A DNA stretch of 64,000 nucleotides from Phoenix dactylifera (Eukaryota; Streptophyta; Magnoliopsida; Arecales; Arecaceae): NCBI RefSeq assembly GCF_009389715.1, contig NC_052405.1, forward strand, positions 9,155,194-9,219,193. The letters are read 5' to 3'. Below the pieces are notes generated by a model that did not search any database, had not been told where the DNA came from, and worked only from the letters and a program-made list of their open reading frames with translations. Shown here one piece after another: positions 13,963-27,000 of the stretch (its first letter is position 1; every line of letters starts with the position of its first letter). Both the position numbers and the translations under genes were made by a program.

Positions 13963-16900
13963 CTTGACAGAATCCCTTTTTTCCAGTAAAATCTCCTCCT
14001 TTTTCTATTTAATTCTTCTCCTGTGATCTAAAAGCCACAAACCTTTTTCCCTACGGCGCTTCAAAGAGAGTAAAAAAAAAAGCTACCTCTTTTCTCTTCC
14101 TCTGAACTCTTCCAGACCAGAAGAACCAAACTCAAGAAGTAAACGAACCACCTTTGACGACTCCAGGGAGAAAAGTTTCGAGATTGGACTAGGGCGAGGG
14201 ATTGCAATTGGGTTATGGAGGAAGAATTACAGACCCTTCAATCCAAAGAAATCCTTCCTCTTGGCTTACTCCTTCAAACGCCCCTTCTGAGAAATGCATC
14301 TAATGTGAGCAAGTTTCCACCTTTACGGTTTCCGATCGGAGTAGTTGGAGATTGAGGTAGGGTTTCTTGCAATCTATCCTTCTAGTCCTATGCCAAAGAG
14401 GTAGCCCCAAATGGAGGAGCCAAGCCAATAGGAAATAAATGGTCGTAAATGCTTCTGGCCATACTTTCCACTGTATATTCGTATGATCGGGTTTTTTTCC
14501 TCGTAGTTTCCATCCCAGGAGGCATGCCTTGCACGCAGTTTGATATATTTTCCTCGTAAAAAAAATATATCTGATATACTCACTTATATACTAACTCATA
14601 ACCTCATAGATATCCTTTATGCGTGCGGATCTAGCGCTAGATTGCTTGAGAGATATTGGTTGCGGACAAAGACAGGCAGTTGACCACATGTAGAGTCGGG
14701 GTAAGAGCGGTCAATGAATCCATCACCAGAGTTAATCTTGGTCAACCAAGGAGAAGTAGAATGAGGGGAGGCCAAATTGTGCATTCCTCCTTTTTAATGG
14801 ATTAATGTTGGATATATAATGAAGGATAGCATGCATAGAAGTGATCATGAAAGAGGATGCTTTGGCAGCTGTAATTTTGTATGATAAGTCGTATCTTATA
14901 GCAGCTACCTTCTTATTTATTTTTAAATAAAAAAATAAAATAATTGTAAGGACTTCTGGAGCCGTGTGTTTAGTCCTACATCGGTTATTCACTAGATAGA
15001 TCTTGGATACTTATATAAGATTAAAAAATCTAAATAATATCTTTCGGTTAGCTATTTTGGACGAGGTTCTACAATATTACTATCTTTCGGTTTAGTAACT
15101 TACTAACGGATTGATGAAATTATGGGAACAACTTTAAAGCAAAATGGCCCGTTGGGCCTGGTTGATGGTGAGCCAAGGATTGATCTATCAAGGAAGGGAA
15201 AAGAAGGTTGTTGGATAATTGCATTACGTATTATATACTGCACAAAAATAACATGCTTGAGAGTTCTATGCTCTTCCTACACTTCAAAACATGCATATCT
15301 TCTAGAACTCATGAAAGATAGGAGAAGGTACAGTGTGTTAAAATCTATAGCCAACTCATGGTGAACCCAAAAGGAGCCCTCATCCACCATCAGGTAGGTG
15401 TCTTCTGGTGAACCCCCAGAGTTATCATTTGGATAATGGCAAGCATTATGATCTCTATCATCTTATACTTGTTGCAGTTGGTCTTGAGCACCTCTTTCTG
15501 CAGCTTTGCAAACTTCCCTTCATTCAGTTGATGCTGAAACATGCTGATAAAGAGGGCCTGAATTAATGCAATAACAATATAAATGTCCTTGGCCTGAATT
15601 ATTTTTTGATCCCTATCTTCTAATAGACCAGCAACCTCAAGAGTGTTTTTAAGTCCAACCATCTATTAGAACAACTGCAATGGATGGCACAAAGAAAATA
15701 CTTCACCAGTACAGCATAAAAGAACATCCTTTTCCTATTAAAATTAGGTTGGTTATGTGTTACATTTACAAGCTCAAATAACAGACTCCACAGAAGTTTG
15801 AAAGAGACAAAAATCTCATGGCATCCACCTCATGTTTTGTAGGTGATAATTCCTTTCCAACCTAGAAAAGACTACCAAACTAATTTGATGGTCCTCAAAC
15901 TCTGGTAATCTTTTACCTTCTTTTTCTTGTTCTCCAGCGTCCCTGGAAAATGCTTCATCAATATCTAACTGTGAAACTCCCATGCTGATATAAGTTCAAC
16001 TCTAAACTGATTTCAGTTTAGGAAATTCCAGTATCTTTGTAACACGATTTTTAAAAAATATAAACCCTGCAAAACCACCCAAAATGGCATCACATCATAA
16101 AGCCTTTGACCTAAAACTTTGATCAATTTTCCTGCTCCTACCTATCAGATTCATAATATAACTGCTCATTAGCTCTGTCATGACTCTCATGTTAAGGTAG
16201 AGATTGGTTTAGATTCCGGATATTCAGAGAGTTAGGAATCAAATTCACAATATTAACAGGGAACCAAAAGAAAGGCAATAAATAAGCAGACATCTCTTGA
16301 ACACTCTAACAAATAAATCTGACACATAAATTATATCATTCAAAATATATTTTCTAGTTGCTATGTAAGATGCTATCCTTTTGATATCCCATCCCACATC
16401 TATCTGATTTGTAGGTTTATGTTACTGAATTTTGGATTCATAATTTTCATTTTCCTCATTCTTCATGAATTGGGCGCGGTCGACAAAGATGAGAAAAATA
16501 TATTTTTATTCATAATTCAGCAAGTTTGTTTTGCACCATGAAAATCTATGAAAATATGCTACTAGAGTTGATAGGATTCATTGAGATACAAGAGCTAATG
16601 ATGCAAAATCACTATCAAAAGTTAGAATCCCTCCCCATTCTTTTTTAAATAATAATAATAATAAGCCAAATTTTGGCTCTATATGATATATAAGCCACAC
16701 TTCTAATCATGCACACTGGTTACACGTGAAATATCAATACCTACAAAATGCAAATATTATATGTACAAAAGGTGTGGCTACCATGACCATGGCATCCTAG
16801 TATTACTATCTGCTAATTGTTCTTTTTAGCACTAAGTATCCAAGTGGTTTCACCTAAATAATAACTTAAACATTATATTTCAATTCTAGACAAACACACA

Positions 16901-17127
16901 CACAAACATGCTATCTTTGTATTCATTTTACATCATCCATTACCTTTATTTTGTTGAATGGAGAGACAACCTCTATATGTACAAGAAATTTCACCATAAT
17001 GTAATTAACTTGTCTAAGTTCTTCTATATTCAATTGTACAATTTAATTATTCTTCATCAACAAGAAGAATGCGAGAATTGACACAAAGAATCATAAGATT
17101 GATTCTAGTCTCTCAAAATCCATCTCC
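13963..17127. other. Promoter side of DUF2062 gene and intergenic spacer
   Basis: The first few hundred bases are the likely 5' leader and promoter of the DUF2062 gene. From about 14965, the words TTAGTCCTACATCGGTTATT, ACTTATATAAGA and ATATCTTTCGGTTAG resemble plant LTR/TRIM leader sequence, but no partner repeat or target duplication was found. A possible broken gene lies at 15277-15663 and is listed separately. The rest is AT-rich with an (ATA)n run near 16650. Confidence 0.4.
15277..15663 (-). pseudogene. Possible frameshifted gene fragment, identity unknown
   Basis: Read on the minus strand, an open frame begins after a GTTCTAATAG acceptor-like site (GLKNTLEVAGLLEDRD..LNEGKFAKLQKEVLKTN). 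Where that frame turns low-quality, a second overlapping frame takes over (NSGGSPEDTYLMVDEGSFWV, then ending in a TAG at 15277-15279). The two halves look like one coding unit joined by a frameshift near 15430, with protein-like composition in each. I do not recognise the family. It could be a decayed transposon gene or a host gene fragment. Confidence 0.28.
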
Positions 17128-17685
17128 TCAAGGTCCACGTGGCTTGGGAGAAGTTATTGGAAATAAAGGCAGCAACTCCGGTTCAGCATTGCCCGGTCTG
17201 GACCGAGGCGAGGGATGCAAATAGAACCGCCGCTCCCTGATTGCTCTCTCCTCCGCCTCCTGGTTCAACTCGATCGACCCGGTTCCCTCCTCGCCGACAA
17301 AAAGATTAGCGAAACTCGACGACGGAGAGATCAATGGGCTCAGAGGGAAGCCGGACGTCAACGAGGAAGGAGATGCGAGTGCCGGTCCGGCTGGGAGGCA
17401 GAGATCGGTGAGTTGGGGGTGCGAACCGGGTTTGGTGATGGTGAGCTTGGACCGGCGTCGCTCGTGGAGTTTAAAGGTGGGCCGCTTGACGCCGGGGAGG
17501 CCCTTGGGGAATTGGGCCGGCCCGGAGTTGGGGTCGGTGGGTCGGACCGGGGTGGGCAGGCGACTCGTTTCGTCGTGCGGGCCGGTCAGGCGCTGGACCA
17601 GTTCTTTGAAGGTGGTGGCGTCGGTATGGACAAAGGTCGTGGACGGGACGGGGGCTTGTGGGCCCAGCCCTGGTGCTTTCTCCAT
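17128..17685 (-). CDS. VQ-motif protein (VQ4/VQ13/VQ31-33-like)
   Basis: Single-exon gene for 185 residues. The VQ motif FKELVQRLTG lies at residues 26-35 after the typical TTFVHTDATT lead-in. Plant VQ proteins bind WRKY transcription factors through this motif in the nucleus, and many of this subgroup are substrates of MPK3/MPK6. A second conserved block, KRPTFKLHERRRSKLTITKP (about 67-86), and several SP/TP dipeptides (SPSSL, LSPLISPSS, TSPKP) fit the MAPK-regulated VQ group. The coding region is strongly GC-rich against an AT-rich surround, as is usual for intronless monocot genes. The start Met precedes the conserved region directly. The exact orthologue is not determined. Confidence 0.88.
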   Translation of the reverse strand: MEKAPGLGPQAPVPSTTFVHTDATTFKELVQRLTGPHDETSRLPTPVRPTDPNSGPAQFPKGLPGVKRPTFKLHERRRSKLTITKPGSHPQLTDLCLPAGPALASPSSLTSGFPLSPLISPSSSFANLFVGEEGTGSIELNQEAEERAIRERRFYLHPSPRSRPGNAEPELLPLFPITSPKPRGP

Positions 17686-17769
17686 CTATGTTTCTAGCGT
17701 GAAGCAATGAGCCTAGAGCGTCGTCTGTTTCAAGCACACAAACCAAAAAAACAAACAAAAAAAAACAAT

Positions 17770-17770
<1 letters not shown>

Positions 17771-17800
<30 letters not shown>
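17771..17800. repeat. (AG)15 microsatellite upstream of the VQ gene
   Basis: A perfect AG dinucleotide run sits 86 bp upstream of the VQ start codon. On the gene's strand it is a CT-rich leader. CT/GA tracts are common in plant 5' UTRs and core promoters. Confidence 0.95.
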
Positions 17801-17803
<3 letters not shown>

Positions 17804-20800
17804 TGTTATGGAACATTGGCACCAATGAAAAGTGCTTGCTAGGCTCATGGAATCTAGGTTATGTGACTACGTTTCGAGTCTTATGGCCTTATTAGAGGCT
17901 CTAATTTTAGGCATGTACTACATGATAATGGATGTGACTTCAAAGTTCATATATTTGTTTATTTTTCGGTACAACAGAAACTCACACATATAGGATGTGG
18001 GCGTAGCCCACAAAATCAAAAAAAGTATAGTGTGTAAGAGAAAAGAGACATCCTCATGGTTCTCCCAAATAAAACCTCCAAAATGATAGCCCCCGCATAA
18101 GATGCCACCCAATCTGTAGCACTGTTTACCTTCATGTACTAAAGTTCATTCAATAGAGCATGCGATATTATGGTGTTTCTCATATCTCCGATGTCTAATA
18201 AACCTGTGCTATGTTTTTTAACCCAATCAGTATTGGTTTTGAATGGATTGTGTTTGATTTTCGAGTGTATATAAATCTTTGTATCATTTCTCATCCAACC
18301 AAGCGAGTTATCTAGACTTATTGATGTCTCTGATTGCAGTGTAGCTTAGAAGTTGCTTCAATGAAAAGTCTCCAATCACTTGAGGACAAGAATTACAAAA
18401 CAAAAGGTTGCTTTCATGAAGGATCTAAAACCTAAGAGTTGATAAGGGCGCTGGTGTAAGTGGAAACTAGAAACACCCTATAAATTAACTTGCAAATAAT
18501 GATATTTGACTTCATATATATTTCAACCTCGACTTCAGTATGAACTATTTGGAAGAAAGCATTCTTATTTGAAGCAAGGGTCCTTATAGAGTCATTTGAT
18601 GAAGGTACATCTGATGGAGTCTCTCCTTAATCAGCGAGTAGCTTCCCAAGTTAGAAGAGAGTAAAGGAAGAAGAAATTTGCATGAAGCATAAGAACCTCA
18701 CCTCCACTAGCTTGCTACAAAGCAAATACCTCCAGTTTCTCAGGTCATTATTCTAATCGCATCCCCACCTGCATTCCAAAAGAAACTTTAAGTATAATTA
18801 CCCTAAAGTTATTCATATAATCTTTTTTTTTCAACCATAAAGAAGATTAAAAAGCATGATTGTTAAAAAAGAAAGACAATTAGAAACACTACATACATAT
18901 ATAACTAAAGAGGTCTCAGAGTTGATGAAAAAAAAATAGTTTGAGGTGGCGTCTTTTTAAAGAGGTGAAACAAGGGGAATGAGGAGACTTCCATCCCGTT
19001 TCTCAAGGCTTTCATGGAAACATGGGCTCTCCGTGTGTGACGAGGAGGGCATCAAATTAATCATCATATTCTCGCAACTGAAACCGCATGGAAGTTTTGG
19101 ATATGGGAAAGAGAGGCAAAATGGTACAGCTTGAGAGGAGGACGCAAGCCTGCCTCCTCCCAATATAAAAACTACAAGTCACATCGTTCGGTTAAAGCGA
19201 TGTGAATGCCAAAAAATTTCAACAGAAGGCTCTTGTGATGGAACTTCTTTTTGGCATTGTTGTGATAACCATATTTTGACTAGCTTTGGCAACCAATTCA
19301 ACGAGGTTTCCTTCAACAACAAGAGAAGAAAGGAGTCAATGAAGGAGGCTGGCAGCTTCGTCAAGTAGCTGCTCTAGGTGGAAGATTCGCTGGTCAAATA
19401 AAATGGCAAGAGATGATTTATTGATTTTTATTTTTTAAAAAAAAGATATTAAAACAATAGCAAGCCACAAAGAAAAGAAATCAAAACCACTGATATATGG
19501 AAAATTTAGACAGTAGGTTAACCCACATCCACAAAGGTTTTAACTTTCGATTTATGTTTTTAATATTTTCTGAGAACAATAACTTAGTTTGTTTGAATTC
19601 TGATAAATTGCAAGTCCTGTATTTCGACTCCATTAATTTACGGTCGATATACTCCATTATATCCTGCAACGAAAGCATCTCTTCCTTGCAAGCCTTTTAA
19701 ATCAAATTCTTCAAAAACCATGCATCTATATTTACTGCATTAGTCTAAATTCCTTGGAGACCTTAAATTCCAGAGTCCGGTGTTTTATGTGTAAGTTGTT
19801 GATGTCTAAGCTCATCAAATAAATCTCTGAAGCATATTTCTACTTTCAACTATTAGAAAGAACAGAAAGAGAACGCAATTCATAAAGTTCAGAATCGTAT
19901 TTAGTTGTCTCACCAATGTTCCCTTCATCTATGGAAGCAGAAAAAGAAAACGATGGCATAGAAAACAGCCGAGTTTTTTAATGGAATTAAACCCACAAAA
20001 GAACTCACCTCATTCAACAAGATCATCTTTAATACAAATGATCAAAAAAAAAAAAGGAAAAAGAAAAGAAAAACAAACAACAATTGGCGACATTAATAAC
20101 TCACCAAAATACTCTCTACGTCCTCAGTCCGTCACCTTCTTAATTGGGCTTTTGGTGGGATTATGGAAAGGAAAACATGGGGTTATAGAAAAGAAGAGGT
20201 TTCATGAGGAAACCGACACCGCAATGAACAGACTGCTGCTGTACGCGTGAAAGATCATCGCATATAAGAGAGAAAGGAGGAAAATAAACAAGAATAACGT
20301 TGGAGGTTTCTTTACGTTTTAAGTGTCCGTTCAGATATTTTTAGCTAAACGGACCAGGTCAGCAAGACAAAGACTTTTAATTCCTGAAGGAACGAGTAAA
20401 GGACGGGGATGGGATCCAGGAGGTCATCAAGGAGGTCAAAAGGGAGTCAAGAGGAGCGCGAGAAGAGGAAAACTCCAGGGAGGAAGCAAGAGGATGGGAA
20501 TTTCAAGTGCTGAGAGAGACCAGCTGGAGCAAGAGAAGGGGAGCCTCTTTTGACATCAGAACTGATGCATGCCACCTCATGAGTTGGTTGTAAAAAAATC
20601 AGGTTGGGAAAAACAGAAAAAAAAAAACTACGTGTGAATTTTTTACATGTGTGCTCCTATGTGATATAGACAAATAAACAGTGAAGTTACATCCAAGCCA
20701 TTAAAAAATGACTATTTGGATTGGACTAGACACTATTGAGTCACAAGGAGAGAGAAAATATCTTGGTTTAAGTCCCTGACCACTTCAAAATCCTCAAATC

Positions 20801-20819
20801 TCAGCTTGCCAATGCAATC

Positions 20820-20821
<2 letters not shown>

Positions 20822-20851
<30 letters not shown>
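20822..20851. repeat. (CT)15 microsatellite
   Basis: Perfect CT dinucleotide run followed by a short T tract, in an intergenic spacer. Confidence 0.95.
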
Positions 20852-20854
<3 letters not shown>

Positions 20855-21877
20855 TTTTTTTGGTTTAAAACATTTTACTTTGTCCCTAGTGTATTTTGCA
20901 ATGTTCTTCTTCTGTATCCAACTACTTATGTTTTGGCTTGGATGCATACTTGACTAATTGAAAGCCATTTTATTGATCATGAACTAGTAATTGGTGAGTT
21001 TTTGCACAAAAAAAAAAAAAAGGAAAACAACTGAACAACTTAATTATGTAAGAGTTGGTAGGAGTTCTGCACATGCTATGCATGCATGGAGGGAAGGTAG
21101 ACAAAGGCTTTGTACAAGTATGTAAAAGCAGACATAAGAAATAATTATACAAACATAAACTATAAGAAGTTTACTTATTAGAGTTGCGGATTTCTACGTA
21201 ATCTTGTCCCTCTAGTTTTCTTAAATTGCCTTCCTCCCCAATATTTTGAAAATTACAAAATTATCTATCTTCAAGCATATAGAACCCTCCATTTGGTTAA
21301 ATTAAAATGGGATCACTGTCATGGTTTTTTTTTTTTTTTGATGTTAACGACCCTTTTAGCCTTATTATGGAATCGATCGATTGATTCATAGGTGAAGGCA
21401 TAAGGAAATTTTCTGGCTGTTTTACAAAAATCAAGAAGATAGACTGTAAGATAGATTGTAATTTTGAAAAGCTGAATACATCCCTGACATAATTTTAATA
21501 TTTAGTTTTAGATAGTAGAATCAAAGAGATTTTAAAGTTACTTGGACAAGTCGTCGTATTAATAGGCAAACCATATAGATTGTATTTACAGTCTAGAATG
21601 TCAAGGGATTTTCTAATACTGATACTAAAATTAGAAGTTCGTATAATTTAAACTTTTACTGTATGGCATGTTAGATATTAGATACTATGATTAATTACAA
21701 GTTTGTGTGGCAGAAAACACGATACAGGCTGCTTTTGGTTGCACTGTATAATAGAAAATTTAGTATATGTTTCTAACAAAAGCCAAAGCATGTAAGTTAA
21801 GACATCAGATCAGCTGGATCTCCCAAACTTGGTATTTCTTAACATCAAAGGCAAAGCATGGTCCAAGGGTCCCCCGA

Positions 21878-21897
21878 CCCCCCCCCCCCCCCCCCCC
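21878..21897. repeat. Poly-C tract of 20 bases
   Basis: An uninterrupted run of 20 C, preceded by CCCCCGA and followed by GCCCC. Such runs are rare in plant DNA and are prone to assembly length error. Confidence 0.95.
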
Positions 21898-22280
21898 GCC
21901 CCAAAGGATGATTCCATGAGCTAGGTGCCATGGCCAGGACATGGGAGAGCCTGGCATGCCATTTAACTTGGTCCATTCACTACATTCCATCACAAAGAGC
22001 ATCAAGGTACACTCCTACAGCAGAAGTAGGTGAAGTTTGTCATTGCCAGCAATTGGTAGTCTTTGTCTAGGTTTGGCTGAAAAGCTATGCTTCCACTCCT
22101 CCAGATCTTCCAGCCGAAGGCAGTGCAGCCAATCACTCTCTTCACATCAACCTGATTATCATTTTTCACAGCGTCGCACGATGACTTAAAGAGTAATGAT
22201 CTCAGCTATCGATCACAATACATAGTCAAAGTCTTCAGTCTTCCTGATCAGATTACATCACCACAGAAAATACTTATTAT

Positions 22281-22309
22281 GAGAGAGGGAGAGAGAGAGA
22301 GAGAGAGAG
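22281..22309. repeat. (GA)n microsatellite
   Basis: GA dinucleotide run with one interruption (GAGAGAGGGAGAGA), intergenic. Confidence 0.95.
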
Positions 22310-23615
22310 GTTCTACCATGACATGCTGTGATAGCTTGATTACATCCCTTTCAACAATGTCAAATTTTGCCCGGACAGCACAATTTTAGAAGCGAACTTT
22401 CTTGATCTGCCAACATTCTCAAATGTGAATACAGTCCTCGAAATTGGAATAAAATCAACTGCAGCAGATGGTAGAAGATAAGCTACCTTGTGCTCGTGCC
22501 ATTAAAAGTCCAGAAGGCAAGATGGAGCAACCAAAATTTGGCATTCATGAAATCTTATATGAAAAGGCATGGAAAATAAAAGACAATCATTCCAATAAAG
22601 AATATGTTTTAAATACACATTTTTTCATAAATCTTTTCACCATAGGAATATATACTGTTTAAGAGAAGGGTCAGTCTCATAGAAATGTAACTGGACTTGC
22701 ATGTATCTGATACAAAGATATGGTCCAGATTCTCTAGAAGTTTTAGATAAGAAAAGCAAATAACTGAAACATCTTATAATAAGATCATAATTTTGTAAGC
22801 AGACCCCAAGACTAGAAAATGCTCGCTAATCAATACAAGATAAACCAAGCAAGAGTGGGCTCAGCCCAGTTCTCGAGCCCGGGCACAGGTTAACTTATAC
22901 TGGCTTAAGTTAGATATATGAGTATATGTCATAACCCTCAAATTGCTTTAGGTCATTAGCTCATTATCTTGCTAATGCTATGCATGGGTTCTCAAATTGC
23001 AGGTAATGGCTTCTGTTGTCCCTATAACGATCAACACAGAAGCCATGCTGTGATGTTCTCAGCTGATGCTGCAAAGCCTAAATCCAGGCTTACAAAACTG
23101 AGATTCATCAATACCCTATTAACAGTTACCGCAATATGCAAATTGGAGGAAACTGAATGCATTATTCTTCCATCAATCAAACTGTCATTTGATTCTAAAC
23201 TACACTGACCGAAAAGGAATCTGTTTCTCTTCTAACTTCCCGAGACCTACCCAGGGCACAAATTAGATGAAATGAGCAGCATAGAACTTACAATAGACAG
23301 TATAACTTTTGCTAAGCATTTCTCGTATGACAGATGCCCAATTTTGGCATCTAAAATCACACAGCCTGACTGAGTTTGATATCAACTGCAAAAGTCAATA
23401 TGACCATCATCAAACTTCGTCGCACAAAATAGTGGTTGATTAAAAATGTTCAGCGCACATAGGCAAGTTCTGAATTTTGCCATATCATTTGGTCGTCCCA
23501 CAACAAACATAGCAGACCCATCAAAAGCAAAGCTGATGGTTATGGTTATGGTAACAATCCTAAGCAAAAAAGCAAAAGATGAAACAATTCAGTGAAAGAT
23601 AAAAGAACTATACCG

Positions 23616-24383
23616 CTAGGGCATCCCCAACTGTCGGAACTTCTTATTTGTGAAATTCTTGAGATAACTGAGAGCCTGCATCCAGTCCCTTTATCCACGT
23701 GACAAACTAAAGATACTCTTATAAATGACTTCTTGAATTTAAACACAAAAAGAGGGGGAAAAGGATCTTCAAACTAATCCTTCAAATTCTCTAATTCAGT
23801 TCCCTATGGAACAAGTTGTGCCATTACATGGTTTCTAAATCAAGATTTTGGCATGGCAAGGATGCAGAATCATGTAACCCAGTAATCAACATAATTCTCG
23901 AAAAATGAATTGGATAATTATATTGATAACCAAAATTAGATTTGTTGATGGATCAGATCATAAACCGGTTTCAACAAACCAATCTGGTGGGACTTTTCCT
24001 TCTTCTTTCCAGATCTAAGCATTTGATAGTGATCTGGATTTGCCTAACCTGGCACTTATCAGAATGGATTCAAATAGGGGTTTAATGTGATCCAATTGCT
24101 AACCTATAGGAATGCATTATATATAATACAATAGTTCATGAAAATATATGAAACTGTCGATGTTGCTCCACCCCATAACCACATCCCCTTGCCCATCCCT
24201 CTCCCTCAATCACTCCCACTCTGTCCCACTCTCCATCCCACCAAGCAAAACCTCCCACCCCCTTCCCCAACCAAACCACCCACCATCCGACCACCCCACC
24301 AACCAAAAAACCCCTCAGCTCATTCTCCATCTGCTCACTTTTTAGCGAGACAGAGAGATATAGAGATAGAGATAGACAAATAG

Positions 24384-24427
<44 letters not shown>

Positions 24428-27000
24428 CATCAACCACAGTTTATCTCTAATCCATTCCTTCATGATCCCGTTTCTTTCTCCCACCTTTCTCCTAAGAAAG
24501 AGTTGCAGCTATGGATTCTGCTCCCCATCCTTTTAATTAAGCATTTAAAATTAAGCAAGGTTTTCAACCCTTATGGTAAGGTGGAGGAAGTGTACAAAGC
24601 ATGCAACATTACATGAAACATGAGAATCATGATAAAGAAAAATGAGAACATACAAGTTAAGCTCCTGATGTTTATTGCTTACAATAAATAAACAATATTG
24701 AAACCGATACCATTATAACGTGGTTGGCCTACCCAATAAGTTTTGCTCAAACAGTAACTCTCTGGCAGACTAACAATCCAATGGTCATCAATTCAATCAG
24801 CTAAATCAATAAGGAAAGTCTCACCTCATTTTTGCTCACATAGCCAACTTTTGCACTACTGTTACCAGACATCTTCAGCAAATCCCTACCTGTGTCATGT
24901 GAAAATTAGGTCCTCAGAGTATTTTACGATTTCACAATCTCGAAAATAAAATTTCCAGATCATTAAACTGAAGTCATTAAGATAATGTAGAAGAGTCAGA
25001 TGTTAACAGCAAACAGCAGTCAGCAGAGTGAACTACCACAGATGACACGATTACAAATTCCAAAGCAATTGTCCATGTGTCTATTACTCAAGACTGATCA
25101 AGAAGGTCCCTCAAGAAAGCAATTTATCAATCCAACCCCATCACCAAAGTATTCAATTTCACATATAAATTGGCATCATAATTGTTGTGCTCGTTTCTTG
25201 GTAAATTTTCTTATATCCACTACTAGTAACTAGTAGAAGGATTAATAAGGCTTTCTACATGTTTGAATAAGGTCCACTATGTTTCTTGTCACATCAAAAA
25301 CAATTTCTTTCTCAATAAAACTAGTGGAATGCATTATAAACTCAGACAGGTTTGACTCTCTTGCCGAGGTATCATAATCAATGTTTTACCTGGATGCCTA
25401 ACACTTGTGTCAGGTGTCCAAATCTTCAGAAGAGTTATACACAGGGAACCTTCAAAAAATTCAGGCACACGGACTCATGCGACATCGTGTTGATATATTT
25501 GCAAACATGTATAGATGCACATATGTAATGAAAATTGGTCGGATCAATTGTTTTGTAACATGGTAGAGCTTGAAAAACTTATATCAGATGTTATATTCAA
25601 CTTGAAAAATTCTAGGTATAAGTCCTTTGAGTTACATGTACCTATGAATGATGATATCATGGCTTGTTGATTTGAAGTGTCAAGGAGTGTCAGGAAGCAT
25701 CTAAGTGTAAAAGTTCCCAGGCACATTAAAAGCCTAAATTTCGAAGCGTTCAATTTGTTATAAAAAAAGATTAAACTATAATGGTTACTTGCAGAAGACC
25801 AATTAACTTTATCAGTTCTTCTCACATCATTAAATGAAGTTGCCATGCAAGAGAGCTATCAAGCTAGATGGAAAGTTAAATTCTAAAAATTATGTAATAC
25901 AAGAATACCTCAACCATGATTTGGTATATGTTATAACCAAAGTTTGCCTTGGGGTAAAGAGAAAAACAAGGATCAACTGCTGCCTATTATCATTCCTCCT
26001 ATCACAACCAACTTTGCAACTCTTCATCCATTCCTTCTTCCCTTCTCCATATACAGCACACTTTTATCCATTCTTTTTTTTATTATTCTAGAAAATTCAT
26101 TGTTAATCTGAAGCGGATTCCTTATATGATAATTCAAAATCTGAGATATATTCTCGGCTTTGTTCGGTTTGATCTATAAGTTTTTCTGTAAGTCCATTAA
26201 TTCATTTCATTTCGATAACATTTTTCAATTTAAATTCAGAATAACATGAAAATAATTTTAGATTTGAGAGGGAAACATGGCATCACCAAATTTCTTTCTC
26301 CTTCAACAGCTTTCCATCCTCATGAAACCATACAGCTCACGGGCATTCCTCTAAACAGACTTATTTCAGTCTATTGACGTCACAAATCCTTCAACTGACA
26401 CCAGGTTTGTGCACATTACATACATTCTGCCTAAACATTAATTTGGTGCACTGATGATTGCTAAATTTCTCTATAAATAAATAAATAAAAGTGCAACTTC
26501 TAGTGTCTCCATCCACCAAAAGGGATGCATATCATTTCCACGATGAAACCATCATCACAAGTTTAATGTTCTGGAACAATTCAGGTTTGTGCACATTACA
26601 TACATTCAGACAGAATTCATATTGTAGAAAAATAAAACATAGCAAAATTATAGCATAGCAAAATTTGTCAAGCATTATTAACAAAACCACCACTAGCAAC
26701 AAATTATTAACCAGTAAATTGCAAAATTGCTTACTAGTCAAATACTTCTTGAGAATGTCGTGACTATGGATGAAACTACTACTTGATCAATTCAATTACG
26801 TGAGAAAAACTCAAAGAATGTTGGGACTATGGATGAAACTAATTAGCACCAGCACCTCCAGACTAAATCAGTTTAAGATAAAAAGAATAAAAAAATGATT
26901 TCTACCTGCCCTGGAGCGCAAACAACACTTCATCCGAAGGAGAGACATCAATCTCCACAAAATTTACCCAAGAATCAAGATCAATCTGGTAGGCTTCCAT
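23616..27000 (-). CDS. Unrecognised 71-residue protein, three-exon model
   Basis: Model from three minus-strand exons: 26906-27000, 24825-24885 and 23616-23675, totalling 216 nt and 71 residues. All junctions are GT..AG (GGCAG|GTAG, GTAG|GGAT, GAG|GTGAG, GCAG|GCTC) and all phases match. The product starts MEAYQIDLDSWVNFVEIDV, continues SPSDEVLFALQGRDLLKMSG and ends ALSYLKNFTNKKFRQLGMP. It is acidic at the front and basic at the end, with no signal peptide or membrane segment. A TGA stands in frame two codons before the ATG, which fixes the start. I do not recognise a family and assign no function. The support is the clean splice chain and protein-like composition; coincidence cannot be excluded without transcripts. 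Confidence 0.48.
24347..24427. repeat. Compound (GATA)n/(GA)n microsatellite
   Basis: GAGATA and GATA units (about 24355-24402) grade into a GA run ending at 24427. It lies in intron 2 of the 71-residue gene model and is preceded by a C-rich low-complexity stretch (24165-24320). Confidence 0.92.
26402..26607. repeat. 26-bp direct repeat, two copies 180 bp apart
   Basis: An identical 26-bp block containing GTTTGTGCACATTACATACA occurs at about 26402-26427 and again at 26582-26607, inside intron 1 of the 71-residue gene model. The copies may be relics of a short duplication or insertion. Confidence 0.7.

Larger units (their letters stand above)
17801..23615. other. Intergenic spacer with microsatellites
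   Basis: No open frame in this 5.8-kb stretch shows a recognisable domain or splice-compatible neighbours. It holds the simple repeats listed separately at 20822, 21878 and 22281, poly-A/T tracts near 21008 and 21328, and a short inverted repeat near 20323-20354 (GTCCGTT..AACGGAC). The right end probably includes the 3' UTR of the small gene ending at 23616. Confidence 0.4.

Noticed and set aside
14965-15120. TRIM or LTR element
   Set aside because: Typical LTR-leader words are present, but no second copy, ends or target duplication could be found, so it is only mentioned in the spacer description.
24138-24383. 81-codon proline/histidine-rich frame
   Set aside because: C-rich low-complexity sequence running into a GATA microsatellite; not a coding signal.
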